In this document: piece after piece, positions 33,661 to 42,461 of the stretch | Position numbering within the stretch: the first letter of the stretch is position 1 | Layout: every line of letters starts with the position of its first letter | NCBI RefSeq assembly: GCF_052060035.1 | Contig: NZ_JBPOEA010000002.1 | Coordinates: 1 to 64,000, forward strand | DNA length: 64,000 nucleotides | Direction: 5' to 3' | DNA from: Fodinibius sp052060035 | GTDB lineage: Bacteria; Bacteroidota; Rhodothermia; Balneolales; Balneolaceae | Made by a program: the position numbers and the translations under genes | Notes under the pieces: generated by a model | Told to the model about the DNA's origin: nothing | The model's database searches: none | Seen by the model: the letters and a program-made list of their open reading frames with translations, nothing else

Positions 33661-34772
33661 TTTTTGCGGATGGTTTTGCCCATTGGCTGACCTTCTTTGA
33701 TGGCAAGCTGTCCGCACCCTGCGTCAATATCGTCACCGCGACTTCGCCGAACGGTAGCTGTCACATCGCGTGATACGAGTTCCTGCATAAATGCATCCAG
33801 TCGCCGCTCACGGGCTCGTTTGAGTGCTACCCCGGCTACATCATTGTACATAATAATATTCACTTTACTGGGCACCCACTGTACAATATCAGCGAGTTGC
33901 TGTGCATCTTCGGGACTATCATTAAATTCATCAAATAACAGATATTCGTAAGTGATAGGGCGGTGTAGCTTGTTGTAATAATGTTGAACAGCTTCCTTCA
34001 ACTTGTCGAGACCCATTGAATTATTGATAGGCATAATCTCGTCACGTTTTTCATCGTTGGCAGCATGCAGCGAGATGGCCAGGTTAAAAGGCTGACGCTC
34101 ATCAGCCAGCTGCTTGATCTGTTTGGTCAGACCCACCGTGGAAACCGTAATCCGCTTAGGCGAAAGACCAATGCTAAGCTCATCCGTTATGATGTTGGCT
34201 GAATTGACAACTGATTCATAGTTATGGAGTGGTTCTCCCATCCCCATGTATACAATATTGGTGATGCCTTTGCCAAATCGTTTTTCGCAGAGCTCGTCAA
34301 TATATTGTACCTGATCAACGATTTCGCCGTGTGTTAAACTCCGGAAGAAGCCCATCTTGCCGGTCGCGCAAAATGAACATCCGAATACGCATCCTACCTG
34401 TGATGATACACAAACCGTAAGACGATTAGCGGCTCCATCTTCATAAAAATCGGGAATAAGTACAGCTTCAACCTTATGGTCTTCTTCGCCTTGAAGCTTA
34501 AAAAGAAACTTAATGGTACCGTCTTTGGATTCCTGCTGGGTAACATGTTCAATCGTGGGAACAGTAGCTATTTCTTTAAGGCGGTTGCGCAAATCTTTGG
34601 AGAGATTAGTCATTTCATCAAAACTGTGCACTCCTTTTTGGTAGAGCCATTGGAATAGCTGGTCACTGCGAAATGATTGAAGTCCCAAATCCTCGGTAAA
34701 CTCCTGTAGTTCTTCTTTGGTTAAACTTTTCAGGTTGGTTTTTTCGTCGATATCAGTTTGTGTAGTAGTCAT
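33657..34772 (-). CDS. rlmN: Dual-specificity 23S rRNA/tRNA adenine C2-methyltransferase RlmN
   Basis: A radical-SAM enzyme methylating A2503 of 23S rRNA and A37 of some tRNAs. The [4Fe-4S] motif is in GCVFGCSFCATGKMGF (CxxxCxxC). GMGEPLHNYE and SLHAANDEKRDEIMPIN are RlmN signatures, and the C-terminal RRSRGDDIDAGCGQL supplies the methyl-carrying cysteine. At 371 residues it is of normal size. A TATCTTTG element lies five bases before the ATG (34778-34785), suggesting a leaderless mRNA. Confidence 0.97.
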   Translation of the reverse strand: MTTTQTDIDEKTNLKSLTKEELQEFTEDLGLQSFRSDQLFQWLYQKGVHSFDEMTNLSKDLRNRLKEIATVPTIEHVTQQESKDGTIKFLFKLQGEEDHKVEAVLIPDFYEDGAANRLTVCVSSQVGCVFGCSFCATGKMGFFRSLTHGEIVDQVQYIDELCEKRFGKGITNIVYMGMGEPLHNYESVVNSANIITDELSIGLSPKRITVSTVGLTKQIKQLADERQPFNLAISLHAANDEKRDEIMPINNSMGLDKLKEAVQHYYNKLHRPITYEYLLFDEFNDSPEDAQQLADIVQWVPSKVNIIMYNDVAGVALKRARERRLDAFMQELVSRDVTATVRRSRGDDIDAGCGQLAIKEGQPMGKTIRKN

Positions 34773-34777
34773 AATCC

Positions 34778-34785
34778 CAAAGATA
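34778..34785 (-). promoter_or_regulatory. TATCTTTG -7 element upstream of rlmN
   Basis: An exact match to TAnnTTTG, ending five bases before the ATG. A TTG lies 25 bases further upstream, outside the usual 19-21 spacing, so the -33 partner is uncertain. Geometry is the same as at the his leader. Confidence 0.5.
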
Positions 34786-34850
34786 CAAATCCTACAGCAG
34801 GTTTGTTAAACAAAGGGCAATGATTTTTTAGTTGTAATATGATCATCAAG

Positions 34851-34880
34851 AAAAAAAGGGGATGCCACAAAAGCATCCCC
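34851..34880 (-). terminator. Intrinsic terminator of the OsmC gene
   Basis: On the minus strand GGGGATGC-N7-GCATCCCC followed by seven Ts: an eight-pair stem. It separates the OsmC gene from rlmN. Confidence 0.92.
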
Positions 34881-34907
34881 GAAAATGATTATTGGCCAAA
34901 TAGTAGA

Positions 34908-35336
34908 TTAATTTTCAAGCGTTGCATTGAGCACAATATTAACGCCGGCCAGTGCCTTTGAAACCGGACAATTTTTCTTGGCACCTTCGGCAAATTTCTG
35001 AAATTCACCGTCATCGATATCGGGAATATTGGCTGTTACATTTAGAGTAATAGTTGTAATCGCCGGATCACCATCTACCATTTCGAGGGCCACATCAGCA
35101 TTGGTAGTTACGGCTTCGGGAGCATATCCCGCTTCGGCTAAGTCAGCAGAAAGTGCCATGGAAAAGCACCCTGCGTGGGCAGCACCGATCAGTTCTTCAG
35201 GATTGGTGCCTGTACCATCTTTAAACCGGGATTTGAATGTATAGGAACCTTTATAGGCTCCGCTGCCGAACGACATGCTTCCATTACCATTTTTGAGATC
35301 CCCGTTCCAACTTGCTTTTGCTTTGCGTGTAGGCAT
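34908..35336 (-). CDS. osmC: OsmC-family peroxiredoxin
   Basis: A 142-residue organic-hydroperoxide reductase of the OsmC group. The peroxidatic Cys lies in GAAHAGCFSMALS and the resolving Cys in AKKNCPVSKAL; PTRKAKASWNGDLKNG is a typical OsmC N terminus. That N terminus points to the ATG at 35336; a frame reaching 21 codons further back adds only an unlikely hydrophobic stretch. It is the second OsmC-superfamily protein in the window and is of a different branch from that at 6727. Confidence 0.93.
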   Translation of the reverse strand: MPTRKAKASWNGDLKNGNGSMSFGSGAYKGSYTFKSRFKDGTGTNPEELIGAAHAGCFSMALSADLAEAGYAPEAVTTNADVALEMVDGDPAITTITLNVTANIPDIDDGEFQKFAEGAKKNCPVSKALAGVNIVLNATLEN

Positions 35337-35567
35337 AATAAAATAATGTTTGGTTAAACTTTTGTTACAGATAATAAACAGTGAAAGTATTGCTCTCATT
35401 CCTGCAGAGCATTATAAATTTTATTAACAACTATTTATGCAGTTAAAAAGGCATGAAATAGGTCGTAGAAAGGGAATAATTATTTAAATGAACGATTTTA
35501 TTTTGTATTTAATTTTCATCATTTAAATCAGAGTAATAATAGTTAATTACAAAATATTTTATCACGG

Positions 35568-36479
35568 ATGAATCAAGAAATGGAAGCGGAATTTGTGGAT
35601 GTGTACAGCACACTCTCCGAGAAATTAATGAATTGGTTGGAGACAACCATTGCGATGCTGCCAAACCTTGTGGTAGCGTTGTTAATTTTAATTGTATTCT
35701 TTGTATTGGGTCGCCTCGTGCGCAAGGGGGTAAAACATATGCTGGAAAAGACGACCAGCAATAAAACTATCATTAATTTGCTGGAAACCGTAGTGGGCGT
35801 CCTTGTAATTGGTATCGGGGTTTTTATTGCCTTAAGTATTCTTAAGCTTGACGGTGCGGTAACGTCGCTCCTTGCCGGTGCTGGTATTATTGGTTTGGCC
35901 TTAGGTTTTGCATTTCAGGATATTGCCTCAAATTTTATTTCAGGAATTATTTTATCTATCCGTCACCCGTTTGGTATTGGTGATATTATAGAGACCAACG
36001 GATTTTACGGTAAAGTACAGAAGATGAATTTAAGAAATACCATAGTTCGCACACCGCAGGGACAGATTGTATATATTCCCAACAAGAGTGTTTTTGAAAA
36101 TCCACTGGAAAATTTTACGAGCAGTGGCCTTCGGCGTATTGATCTATCTTGTGGAGTTTCATACGGTGATGACTTGGAGAAAGCAAAGGATGTTGCTATT
36201 GAAGCGGTGAAAGGGTTGGATAACTATAATGCCGATAAGGGTATTGAGTTTTATTATGACGAGTTCGGTGGCAGTTCCATTAATTTTAAAATCCGATTTT
36301 GGGTAAATTTTGAGAATAATCCCGATTTTTGGTCAGCGCGAAGCGATGCTATTATTGCTATTACTAAAGCGTTTGATGAAAATGATATTATGATTCCGTT
36401 CCCCATTCGTACACTTGATTTTGGTATTCGGGGCGGCGAAAAGCTAAATACGATGCTGGGTAATCGTGAGCAATCGTAA
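35568..36479 (+). CDS. MscS-type small mechanosensitive channel
   Basis: An inner-membrane channel of 303 residues that opens under hypo-osmotic tension. Three helices (about 25-46, 72-95, 98-125) include the pore-lining TM3 LAGAGIIGLALGFAFQDIASNFISG with alternating Gly/Ala. The MscS beta domain follows with GDIIE and GKVQKMNLRNTIVRTPQGQIVYIPN, then the C-terminal alpha/beta vestibule. Monocistronic, ending at a bidirectional terminator shared with the convergent DPP-IV gene. Confidence 0.94.
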   Translation: MNQEMEAEFVDVYSTLSEKLMNWLETTIAMLPNLVVALLILIVFFVLGRLVRKGVKHMLEKTTSNKTIINLLETVVGVLVIGIGVFIALSILKLDGAVTSLLAGAGIIGLALGFAFQDIASNFISGIILSIRHPFGIGDIIETNGFYGKVQKMNLRNTIVRTPQGQIVYIPNKSVFENPLENFTSSGLRRIDLSCGVSYGDDLEKAKDVAIEAVKGLDNYNADKGIEFYYDEFGGSSINFKIRFWVNFENNPDFWSARSDAIIAITKAFDENDIMIPFPIRTLDFGIRGGEKLNTMLGNREQS

Positions 36480-36505
36480 TAGTTTTAGCTGAGGAAATAA
36501 CTAAT

Positions 36506-36539
36506 AAAAAAAGGCCGAGTATTAAGCTCGGCCTTTTTT
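36506..36539. terminator. Bidirectional terminator between mscS and the DPP-IV gene
   Basis: AAAAAAGGCCGAG and CTCGGCCTTTTTT enclose a seven-base loop. The A and T tracts on both sides let it act for both converging genes. Confidence 0.92.
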
Positions 36540-36559
36540 GTTCAAAATTTGAATGAACA

Positions 36560-38794
36560 CTATTTAAAGTGACGATTTAGATAATCCACATACGAAGTGT
36601 ATAACAAGTAGTAGCTGGCGGTATTAAAGGCCACTCCGTGTGCGCCCGGTGGATAGATCTGTAAATCCACCTCTTGCCCATTTCCGGTAAGTTGGGTCAT
36701 AAGTTGCATGGTATTTTGTACGTGCACATTCTCATCCATTGTTGAATGGGAAAGTAAAAGATGACCTTTTAGGTTTTGAGCATGAGTTATGGATGAGCTT
36801 TGCTTGTAGCCCTCTTCATTATTTTCGAGCAGTCCCATATAGCGTTCGGTGTAAATGCTGTCGTACAATCGCCAGTCGGTAACGGGTGCGGTAGCAATAC
36901 CGATCTTAAATACGTCGGGATGGGTAAACAGGGTATAGGTCGTCATGTAGCCACCATAACTGTGTCCACGCATAGCCATTCTGCGTCCATCTACCCAATT
37001 TTTGTCGGCCATAAACTGTGCCGTTTCTACAAAATCATTGGCTTCCCATTTTCCGAGTTGCTTATAAACAATCTTTTCAAACTCTGAACCATATCCACCG
37101 CTTCCTCGATTATTTACATTTACTACTACATAGCCTTCCTGCGCCAGGTATTGATTCCATCCTCCGGATTCCCAGCTGTTATATACACCTTGAGCACTGG
37201 GTCCTCCATAAATATTGAGGACCAGCGGATATGTTTTGTCAGGATCAAAATCGATCGGTTTGATCATATAGCCGTCTAATTGTTGGCCGTCGGAAGTTGT
37301 AAAAGAAAATAATTCACGCGGAGCATATACGTGCTTTTCCGTAAAAGCGTTTACCGATTCATTATTCTCAAGCACTTCTAACTTTCCGTTCGTAGTACTC
37401 CAGAGTTCCACTTGTGTGGGCGTTGAGGTATTTGAATAACGATCGATAAAATATCTGCTATTAGAGCCCATGCTAATATCGTGTGTTCCTTTAGCCTGGG
37501 TATGCTTGGTTTTATTACGGCCGCTAAAGTTGACCGAGTACAGGTGTCGTTCCAGTGGTGAATCTTCCGTAGAAGTGTAATAGATTCTATTATTGCGATA
37601 ATCCACAGTGTGAACGTAGGTTACTTCCCATTTTCCTTTGGTGACTTGGTTTTTAACGGTACCATCATAACCAAAGCGATAAATATGGCTCCATCCATTT
37701 CGGTCGGAAATCCAGAAAAACTCCTCACTGTCTTTTGGGAAAAAGAAAAGGTGATTAATACCCGCAAAGAAGTCGAATACATCAATCCAGACATCAGACT
37801 GTTCTTCCATAACCAGCCGCCGCTCACCGCTGTTGATATCATTAAAAAATAGCTTCAGATGATTTTGAGCTCTGTTTAAATGTACGGTAGCCAGCTTATT
37901 TTCTTTGGCTGTCCAATAAATTCGTGGGATATAGCCCTCAGCGGGGGTATCCATCCATTGTTGTTGGCCGGACTCTACATTTACTACCCCGATTTTCACC
38001 TTGGGATTTTCGTCACCTACTTTAGGATAGGGGATCTTCTCGTATTCGGGGTGCTGTCCGGAATAGTCGGTCATTTTAAAAATATTCACATTCCGTTCAT
38101 CAGTTTGCCAATAGGCAATCTTTTTGCTGTCGGGTGACCATGACCATGCCTGAGCCAGCCCGAATTCTTCTTCATAAACCCAGCCAAAGCGTCCGTTATA
38201 AAAATATTCTTTTGCACTGTTGGTAAGCTGTGTTTCTTGCTGAGTTTCCAGATGGTAAACAAACAGATCGCCATCGCGTTCATATCCAATTTTACTTCCA
38301 TCGGGAGAAAGTTCTGCTGTGCGGGCATCCTCAACAAGAAGGCTCAGTGATCCATCAGCAACAGAGTAAAGGTAGTAATCAGAAATACCCGAACGGCGAT
38401 AGACAGGTCGGAAATTGGATTGAAATACTAAATATTTTGAATCATCCGACCACTGAAATGACGAATATTCGAACGTAGAATCGGATGAGGGAAATGTATG
38501 ATTCGCACTGTTGAAGATAAGTTCGTCTTCTTTTGAAGCCGGATCATACGCCCGTATTTCCATATTTTCCGTTTCTTCATTGTATTGCATATACGAGTAT
38601 CGGTTGCCGTCATCAATCCAGTTGACATTTCTGGGACCGCTGGAACCGCTAAGTTGACTACTTTTAGAGAGGGCTTCTTTTACGCTGGAATAGCGCTGTT
38701 TCTCCTGAGCCAAAGTAGGTTGCTGAAGTATAAACGCTCCCACCAACATGCCGAGAGCCAACGTTTTAAAAAAGAAAGAGAATGAATATTTCAT
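36560..38794 (-). CDS. Secreted dipeptidyl peptidase IV, S9 family
   Basis: A 744-residue exported prolyl peptidase with a signal peptide (cleavage near TLAQ, residues about 25-29), a DPPIV N-terminal beta-propeller (about 90-450) and a C-terminal alpha/beta hydrolase domain. The triad is S612 in RGHSYGGYMTT, D687 in STMDENVHV and H719 in PPGAHGVAF. The DPP-IV dipeptide-binding Glu pair is likely in YEEEFGLAQAWSWSPD. It removes Xaa-Pro dipeptides from peptides outside the cytoplasm, fitting a protein-degrading lifestyle. Confidence 0.95.
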   Translation of the reverse strand: MKYSFSFFFKTLALGMLVGAFILQQPTLAQEKQRYSSVKEALSKSSQLSGSSGPRNVNWIDDGNRYSYMQYNEETENMEIRAYDPASKEDELIFNSANHTFPSSDSTFEYSSFQWSDDSKYLVFQSNFRPVYRRSGISDYYLYSVADGSLSLLVEDARTAELSPDGSKIGYERDGDLFVYHLETQQETQLTNSAKEYFYNGRFGWVYEEEFGLAQAWSWSPDSKKIAYWQTDERNVNIFKMTDYSGQHPEYEKIPYPKVGDENPKVKIGVVNVESGQQQWMDTPAEGYIPRIYWTAKENKLATVHLNRAQNHLKLFFNDINSGERRLVMEEQSDVWIDVFDFFAGINHLFFFPKDSEEFFWISDRNGWSHIYRFGYDGTVKNQVTKGKWEVTYVHTVDYRNNRIYYTSTEDSPLERHLYSVNFSGRNKTKHTQAKGTHDISMGSNSRYFIDRYSNTSTPTQVELWSTTNGKLEVLENNESVNAFTEKHVYAPRELFSFTTSDGQQLDGYMIKPIDFDPDKTYPLVLNIYGGPSAQGVYNSWESGGWNQYLAQEGYVVVNVNNRGSGGYGSEFEKIVYKQLGKWEANDFVETAQFMADKNWVDGRRMAMRGHSYGGYMTTYTLFTHPDVFKIGIATAPVTDWRLYDSIYTERYMGLLENNEEGYKQSSSITHAQNLKGHLLLSHSTMDENVHVQNTMQLMTQLTGNGQEVDLQIYPPGAHGVAFNTASYYLLYTSYVDYLNRHFK

Positions 38795-38883
38795 TTTTTT
38801 GAATATCTATTTTAGAGAAAAGGACTTTTTAAGTATTGAAAAATCAATGATCTAAATTCATAACATATTAAAATTTTAATCTA

Positions 38884-39636
38884 CTATTCTATTAAAACCT
38901 GAAATATAATCATAAGTGCGATGGAAATGGTGATAGTAGTTGCGATGGTAGAGGTGTCGCTGTCTTCCATTGCGTCGGGGATTAGTTCAGCAAAGACCAT
39001 CCATATCATAGCCCCGGCGGCAAAACCAAGCCCCATGGGCAGATAGGTTTTAAATACTTCAACAAACAAAAAGGCAGGAACAGCCATCAATGGTTGGGGC
39101 AGGCTCGAAAAAATGCTCCACCATGCTGCTTTAAGGGGAGAGGTTCCCCGCGGTATAAGTACAAGGCTGATTGCTAACCCTTCTGGAATATTGTGTACGG
39201 CAATGGCAGTCGTAATAAATAATCCCAGATCTAATCCGCCACTGAAAGACACGCCTACGCTTACCCCCTCAGTAAACGAGTGGATCGTCATAATACCAAC
39301 AATAAGCAGCATTTTTGTGCTGTCGGTATTGTCGATGTTTTTTATAGAAAACTGATCGTCGTACCTGCTGAGTAATTTTTCGCTGCCAATTATAAAAGAG
39401 AGACCTATGAGGATGCCGTAAAAAGTAAACCAGAGATCGTGGGTTATTCCTTCATAGATAAGTCCAAAACTTGCTGCAATCATCAAGCCGGAAGCAATGG
39501 CATTGGAGATACCCAACCAATTCCGGGTTAAATTCTTAAAAAAGAAAAAAGGAAGGGCGCCCAAACCCGTTGCTACTGCCGTTATGAGGGCATAGATAAA
39601 TACATCAAATGCGGGCTGTTGTAATAGATCACTCAT
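38884..39636 (-). CDS. ZIP-family metal transporter
   Basis: A 250-residue membrane protein with about eight helices. The ZIP signature metal sites are HSFTEGVSVGVSFSGG in TM4 and HNIPEGLAISLVL in TM5. Predicted role is uptake of zinc or other divalent cations into the cytoplasm. It stands alone, with AT-rich gaps on both sides. Confidence 0.92.
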   Translation of the reverse strand: MSDLLQQPAFDVFIYALITAVATGLGALPFFFFKNLTRNWLGISNAIASGLMIAASFGLIYEGITHDLWFTFYGILIGLSFIIGSEKLLSRYDDQFSIKNIDNTDSTKMLLIVGIMTIHSFTEGVSVGVSFSGGLDLGLFITTAIAVHNIPEGLAISLVLIPRGTSPLKAAWWSIFSSLPQPLMAVPAFLFVEVFKTYLPMGLGFAAGAMIWMVFAELIPDAMEDSDTSTIATTITISIALMIIFQVLIE

Positions 39637-39727
39637 AGTTCCTTTGTTGTTAATGCTCGGGAATATACAGAGTGATCACGGTTAATCCACTACTTACAAA
39701 AAATTTAGAATTGAATTAAATAGTGGT

Positions 39728-39775
39728 AAAAAGTAATGAGTGATAAGTAACCCCTTAGAGGTTACATATCACTCA
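39728..39775 (-). terminator. Hairpin downstream of phosphoglucomutase
   Basis: Arms of 16 bases (39737-39752 and 39760-39775) pair with a single mismatch around a seven-base loop. On the minus strand a TTTTT run follows after about four bases. It lies 19 bases past the stop codon. Confidence 0.7.
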
Positions 39776-39794
39776 GAAAACGGTTTAAAGAGTA

Positions 39795-41537
39795 TTAATT
39801 TTCCTCGGTTAACTCGTGGATAATCGTATTCATCTTGTCTTCCAGGTCGTTGGTTTTTTTATCAAAACCAGTGCGATTTGAAAGTTCGGTATTAACGCTG
39901 CAATAAAATTTGATTTTAGGCTCAGTACCTGATGGACGGACTGTCACCATTGTTCCATCTTCAGTAACAAATTGCAGAACGTTAGATTCAGGCAGATTAA
40001 TTTCTTCTGTTTGGCCTGATTTTACATTTTTGGATACTTGGGTTTTGTAATCTTTGATAACCACCACATCCGATCCGGCTAGTTCTTTGGGCGGATCCTC
40101 ACGATAACTTTTCAGCATCTTTTGGATTTCCTCAGCACCTTCGCGACCGCGTTTATAAACAGATACCAGTTTTTCCCGATAATAACCGTGCTGCAGGTAG
40201 ATATCCAGCAGGGCATCAAAAAGACTGCTTCCCTTATCTTTATAATAGGCGGCCATTTCAGCAATAATGACTGAAGAGACAATGGCATCTTTATCACGGA
40301 CATGATCTCCAATAAGATATCCGTAACTTTCCTCACCGCCGGCAATAAATTGTTTTTTTCCTTCCAGTTTGGTCATGAGCTCACCAATGTATTTAAAGCC
40401 GGTCAACGTATTGTAACACTCCACGCCGTAATGCTCAGCAATAGAATCAATGAGATAAGACGTGACAATTGTTTTGACGATATATTCATTACCATGAAGC
40501 TTGTCAGCTTCTTTCCAGGCATTAAGCACATAGTTGATGATTAGCGAACCCGTTTGATTGCCGTTGAGCAAGACCCATTCATCGTGATGGTCTTTAATGG
40601 CAATACCCACGCGATCAGCATCAGGATCAGTAGCCATTACCAGTTCAGCATCGATTTCTTTGGCTTTGTTTAGCGCCATGGTTAGCGCTTCTTTCTCCTC
40701 CGGATTGGGATACTCTACCGTGGGAAAGTCACCATCGTAGGTCATTTGCTCTTCGACGAGTGTTACATTCTTGAAGCCGTATCGCGTCAGGGCAGGCGGA
40801 ACCATCACGCCAGAAGTACCGTGAATGGGCGAAAAGACAATACTCAGATCGTTCTGACGGTTTATTGCTTCTCGGGACAGCGAGACATCCATCAAAGCAT
40901 CCAGATATTTCTCGTCAATTTCTTTGCCGATGCTTTCAATATTTTCGGGAACCCCTTCAAAGGACACATCATCGATGTTTTCGATCTGCTGGACCTCCTC
41001 CATTACTTCTTTATCCTGTGGAGCCACCAGTTGACAGCCGTGCTCATCGTATGCCTTGTAACCGTTATATTCTTTGGGATTATGGGAAGCGGTCAGCATA
41101 ACGCCGCCGTGACAATCCAGTTCGCGAATGGCGAATGACAATTCGGGAGTTGGCCGTAACCCTTCAAACAGGTACACGTAAATGCCGTTAGCAGAAAATA
41201 CATCGGCTACAACTTGAGCCAATTCCTCCGAGTTGTTGCGGCAGTCATGAGCAATAGCAATTTTTATCTGTTCATCGGGATAATTCTTTTTCAAAAAGTT
41301 GCTGAATCCCTGTGTAGCCATCCCAAAGGTGTACTTGTTGACGCGGTTAGATCCTACTCCCATGATGCCGCGCAGCCCCCCGGTTCCAAATTCCAGATCC
41401 TTGTAAAAGGCGTCCGTCAGTTCCTGATATTCTTGATTGTCAAGCTTTTTTGTAATTGCAGCTTTTGTCTCTTCATCGTAGTTACCGTTCAGCCAGTTGT
41501 CAACTTTTTGTTTTATTTGTGGGTCTAACGATTTCAT
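39795..41537 (-). CDS. Phosphoglucomutase/phosphomannomutase, alpha-D-phosphohexomutase superfamily
   Basis: Interconverts hexose-1- and hexose-6-phosphates. The 580 residues fit the long bacterial PgcA type. Active-site phosphoserine S151 is in LTASHNPKEYNGYK, the Mg loop in DPDADRVGIAI, the sugar loop in GGEESYGY and the phosphate loop near the C terminus in VRPSGTEPKIKFY. N-terminal GTGGLRGIMG is typical. It precedes lgt with a 19-base gap downstream of lgt's stop, so lgt and this gene are probably co-transcribed. Confidence 0.95.
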   Translation of the reverse strand: MKSLDPQIKQKVDNWLNGNYDEETKAAITKKLDNQEYQELTDAFYKDLEFGTGGLRGIMGVGSNRVNKYTFGMATQGFSNFLKKNYPDEQIKIAIAHDCRNNSEELAQVVADVFSANGIYVYLFEGLRPTPELSFAIRELDCHGGVMLTASHNPKEYNGYKAYDEHGCQLVAPQDKEVMEEVQQIENIDDVSFEGVPENIESIGKEIDEKYLDALMDVSLSREAINRQNDLSIVFSPIHGTSGVMVPPALTRYGFKNVTLVEEQMTYDGDFPTVEYPNPEEKEALTMALNKAKEIDAELVMATDPDADRVGIAIKDHHDEWVLLNGNQTGSLIINYVLNAWKEADKLHGNEYIVKTIVTSYLIDSIAEHYGVECYNTLTGFKYIGELMTKLEGKKQFIAGGEESYGYLIGDHVRDKDAIVSSVIIAEMAAYYKDKGSSLFDALLDIYLQHGYYREKLVSVYKRGREGAEEIQKMLKSYREDPPKELAGSDVVVIKDYKTQVSKNVKSGQTEEINLPESNVLQFVTEDGTMVTVRPSGTEPKIKFYCSVNTELSNRTGFDKKTNDLEDKMNTIIHELTEEN

Positions 41538-41556
41538 AATTTCGATAGTTGATGAA

Positions 41557-42387
41557 TTAATTTTCTTGTGATTTAACGGCTGTTTCTTGGCTCCAGGTTA
41601 CTTTTTTGATCATCAGCCACATACCGATAGCAATAAGCGGGATGCTGAGCCATTGCCCCATATTAAAAACCCAGTCGGCAGCAAAGGCGGCTTGCTCCAT
41701 TTTGGTGAATTCGAGTAGAAAACGTCCGGAAAAAAGTGTGGCTAAAAACAGTGCAAAAAGAGAACCTTCTGGCGGATTCGTTTTGTAAGCGTGATATACT
41801 TTCCAAAGGATTCCAAAAACAAGGATACAAAGCAGGGCTTCATAGATTTGAGTTGGATGACGTGGCAGCATGTCAACCCGGGTAAAAATAACTGCCCAGG
41901 GTACTTCGGTAGGTTGACCGACAATTTCAGAATTCATAAAGTTACCGGTTCGGATGAATGCTCCGGCAATAGCTACTACGACCACCACGCGGTCGGCCAG
42001 CCAGAGAAAATTCATATCCCTAAATTTCTTGGTAAAGAGGTACATGGCAATAATGATCCCGATGGCCGCTCCATGACTGGCCAGTCCGCCATGCCATATT
42101 TTTAAAATTTCAGAAGGATAACGTAAATAAAAGGCGGGATCATAAAACAGCACGTGTCCCAATCGGGCGCCCACTACAGTTCCGATTAAAACGTAGGTGA
42201 GCAGTTGATCCACTTCTTCTGGGTCGCGGCCGGCATGGAGAAACATTTTGCGTGTTAACCAAAATCCCACCAAAAATGAACTGGCAAAAAGCACCCCGTA
42301 CCAACGCGGTTCGAGTGGTCCAAGGCTAAACGCCACCGGATCGGCGGACCATGTAAAGAAATCATTTGCTAAAAGTAATAAGCTCAT
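41557..42387 (-). CDS. lgt: Prolipoprotein diacylglyceryl transferase
   Basis: Adds diacylglycerol to the lipobox cysteine of prolipoproteins. A 276-residue protein with seven helices; EPRWYGVLF starts the family pattern, and GNFMNSEIVGQPTEVPWAV plus HPTQIYEALL are the signatures. The usual GRxGNF here reads RTGNF. Several lipoproteins in this window (formamidase-like, DUF4382, protease, TIG protein) would be substrates. Confidence 0.95.
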   Translation of the reverse strand: MSLLLLANDFFTWSADPVAFSLGPLEPRWYGVLFASSFLVGFWLTRKMFLHAGRDPEEVDQLLTYVLIGTVVGARLGHVLFYDPAFYLRYPSEILKIWHGGLASHGAAIGIIIAMYLFTKKFRDMNFLWLADRVVVVVAIAGAFIRTGNFMNSEIVGQPTEVPWAVIFTRVDMLPRHPTQIYEALLCILVFGILWKVYHAYKTNPPEGSLFALFLATLFSGRFLLEFTKMEQAAFAADWVFNMGQWLSIPLIAIGMWLMIKKVTWSQETAVKSQEN

Positions 42388-42461
42388 GTAATAGTATTCT
42401 ATTAGAAATAATTTTTTTGATGAGTATAAAAAGTGTCTTAGATCTTACTCATTACCTGATA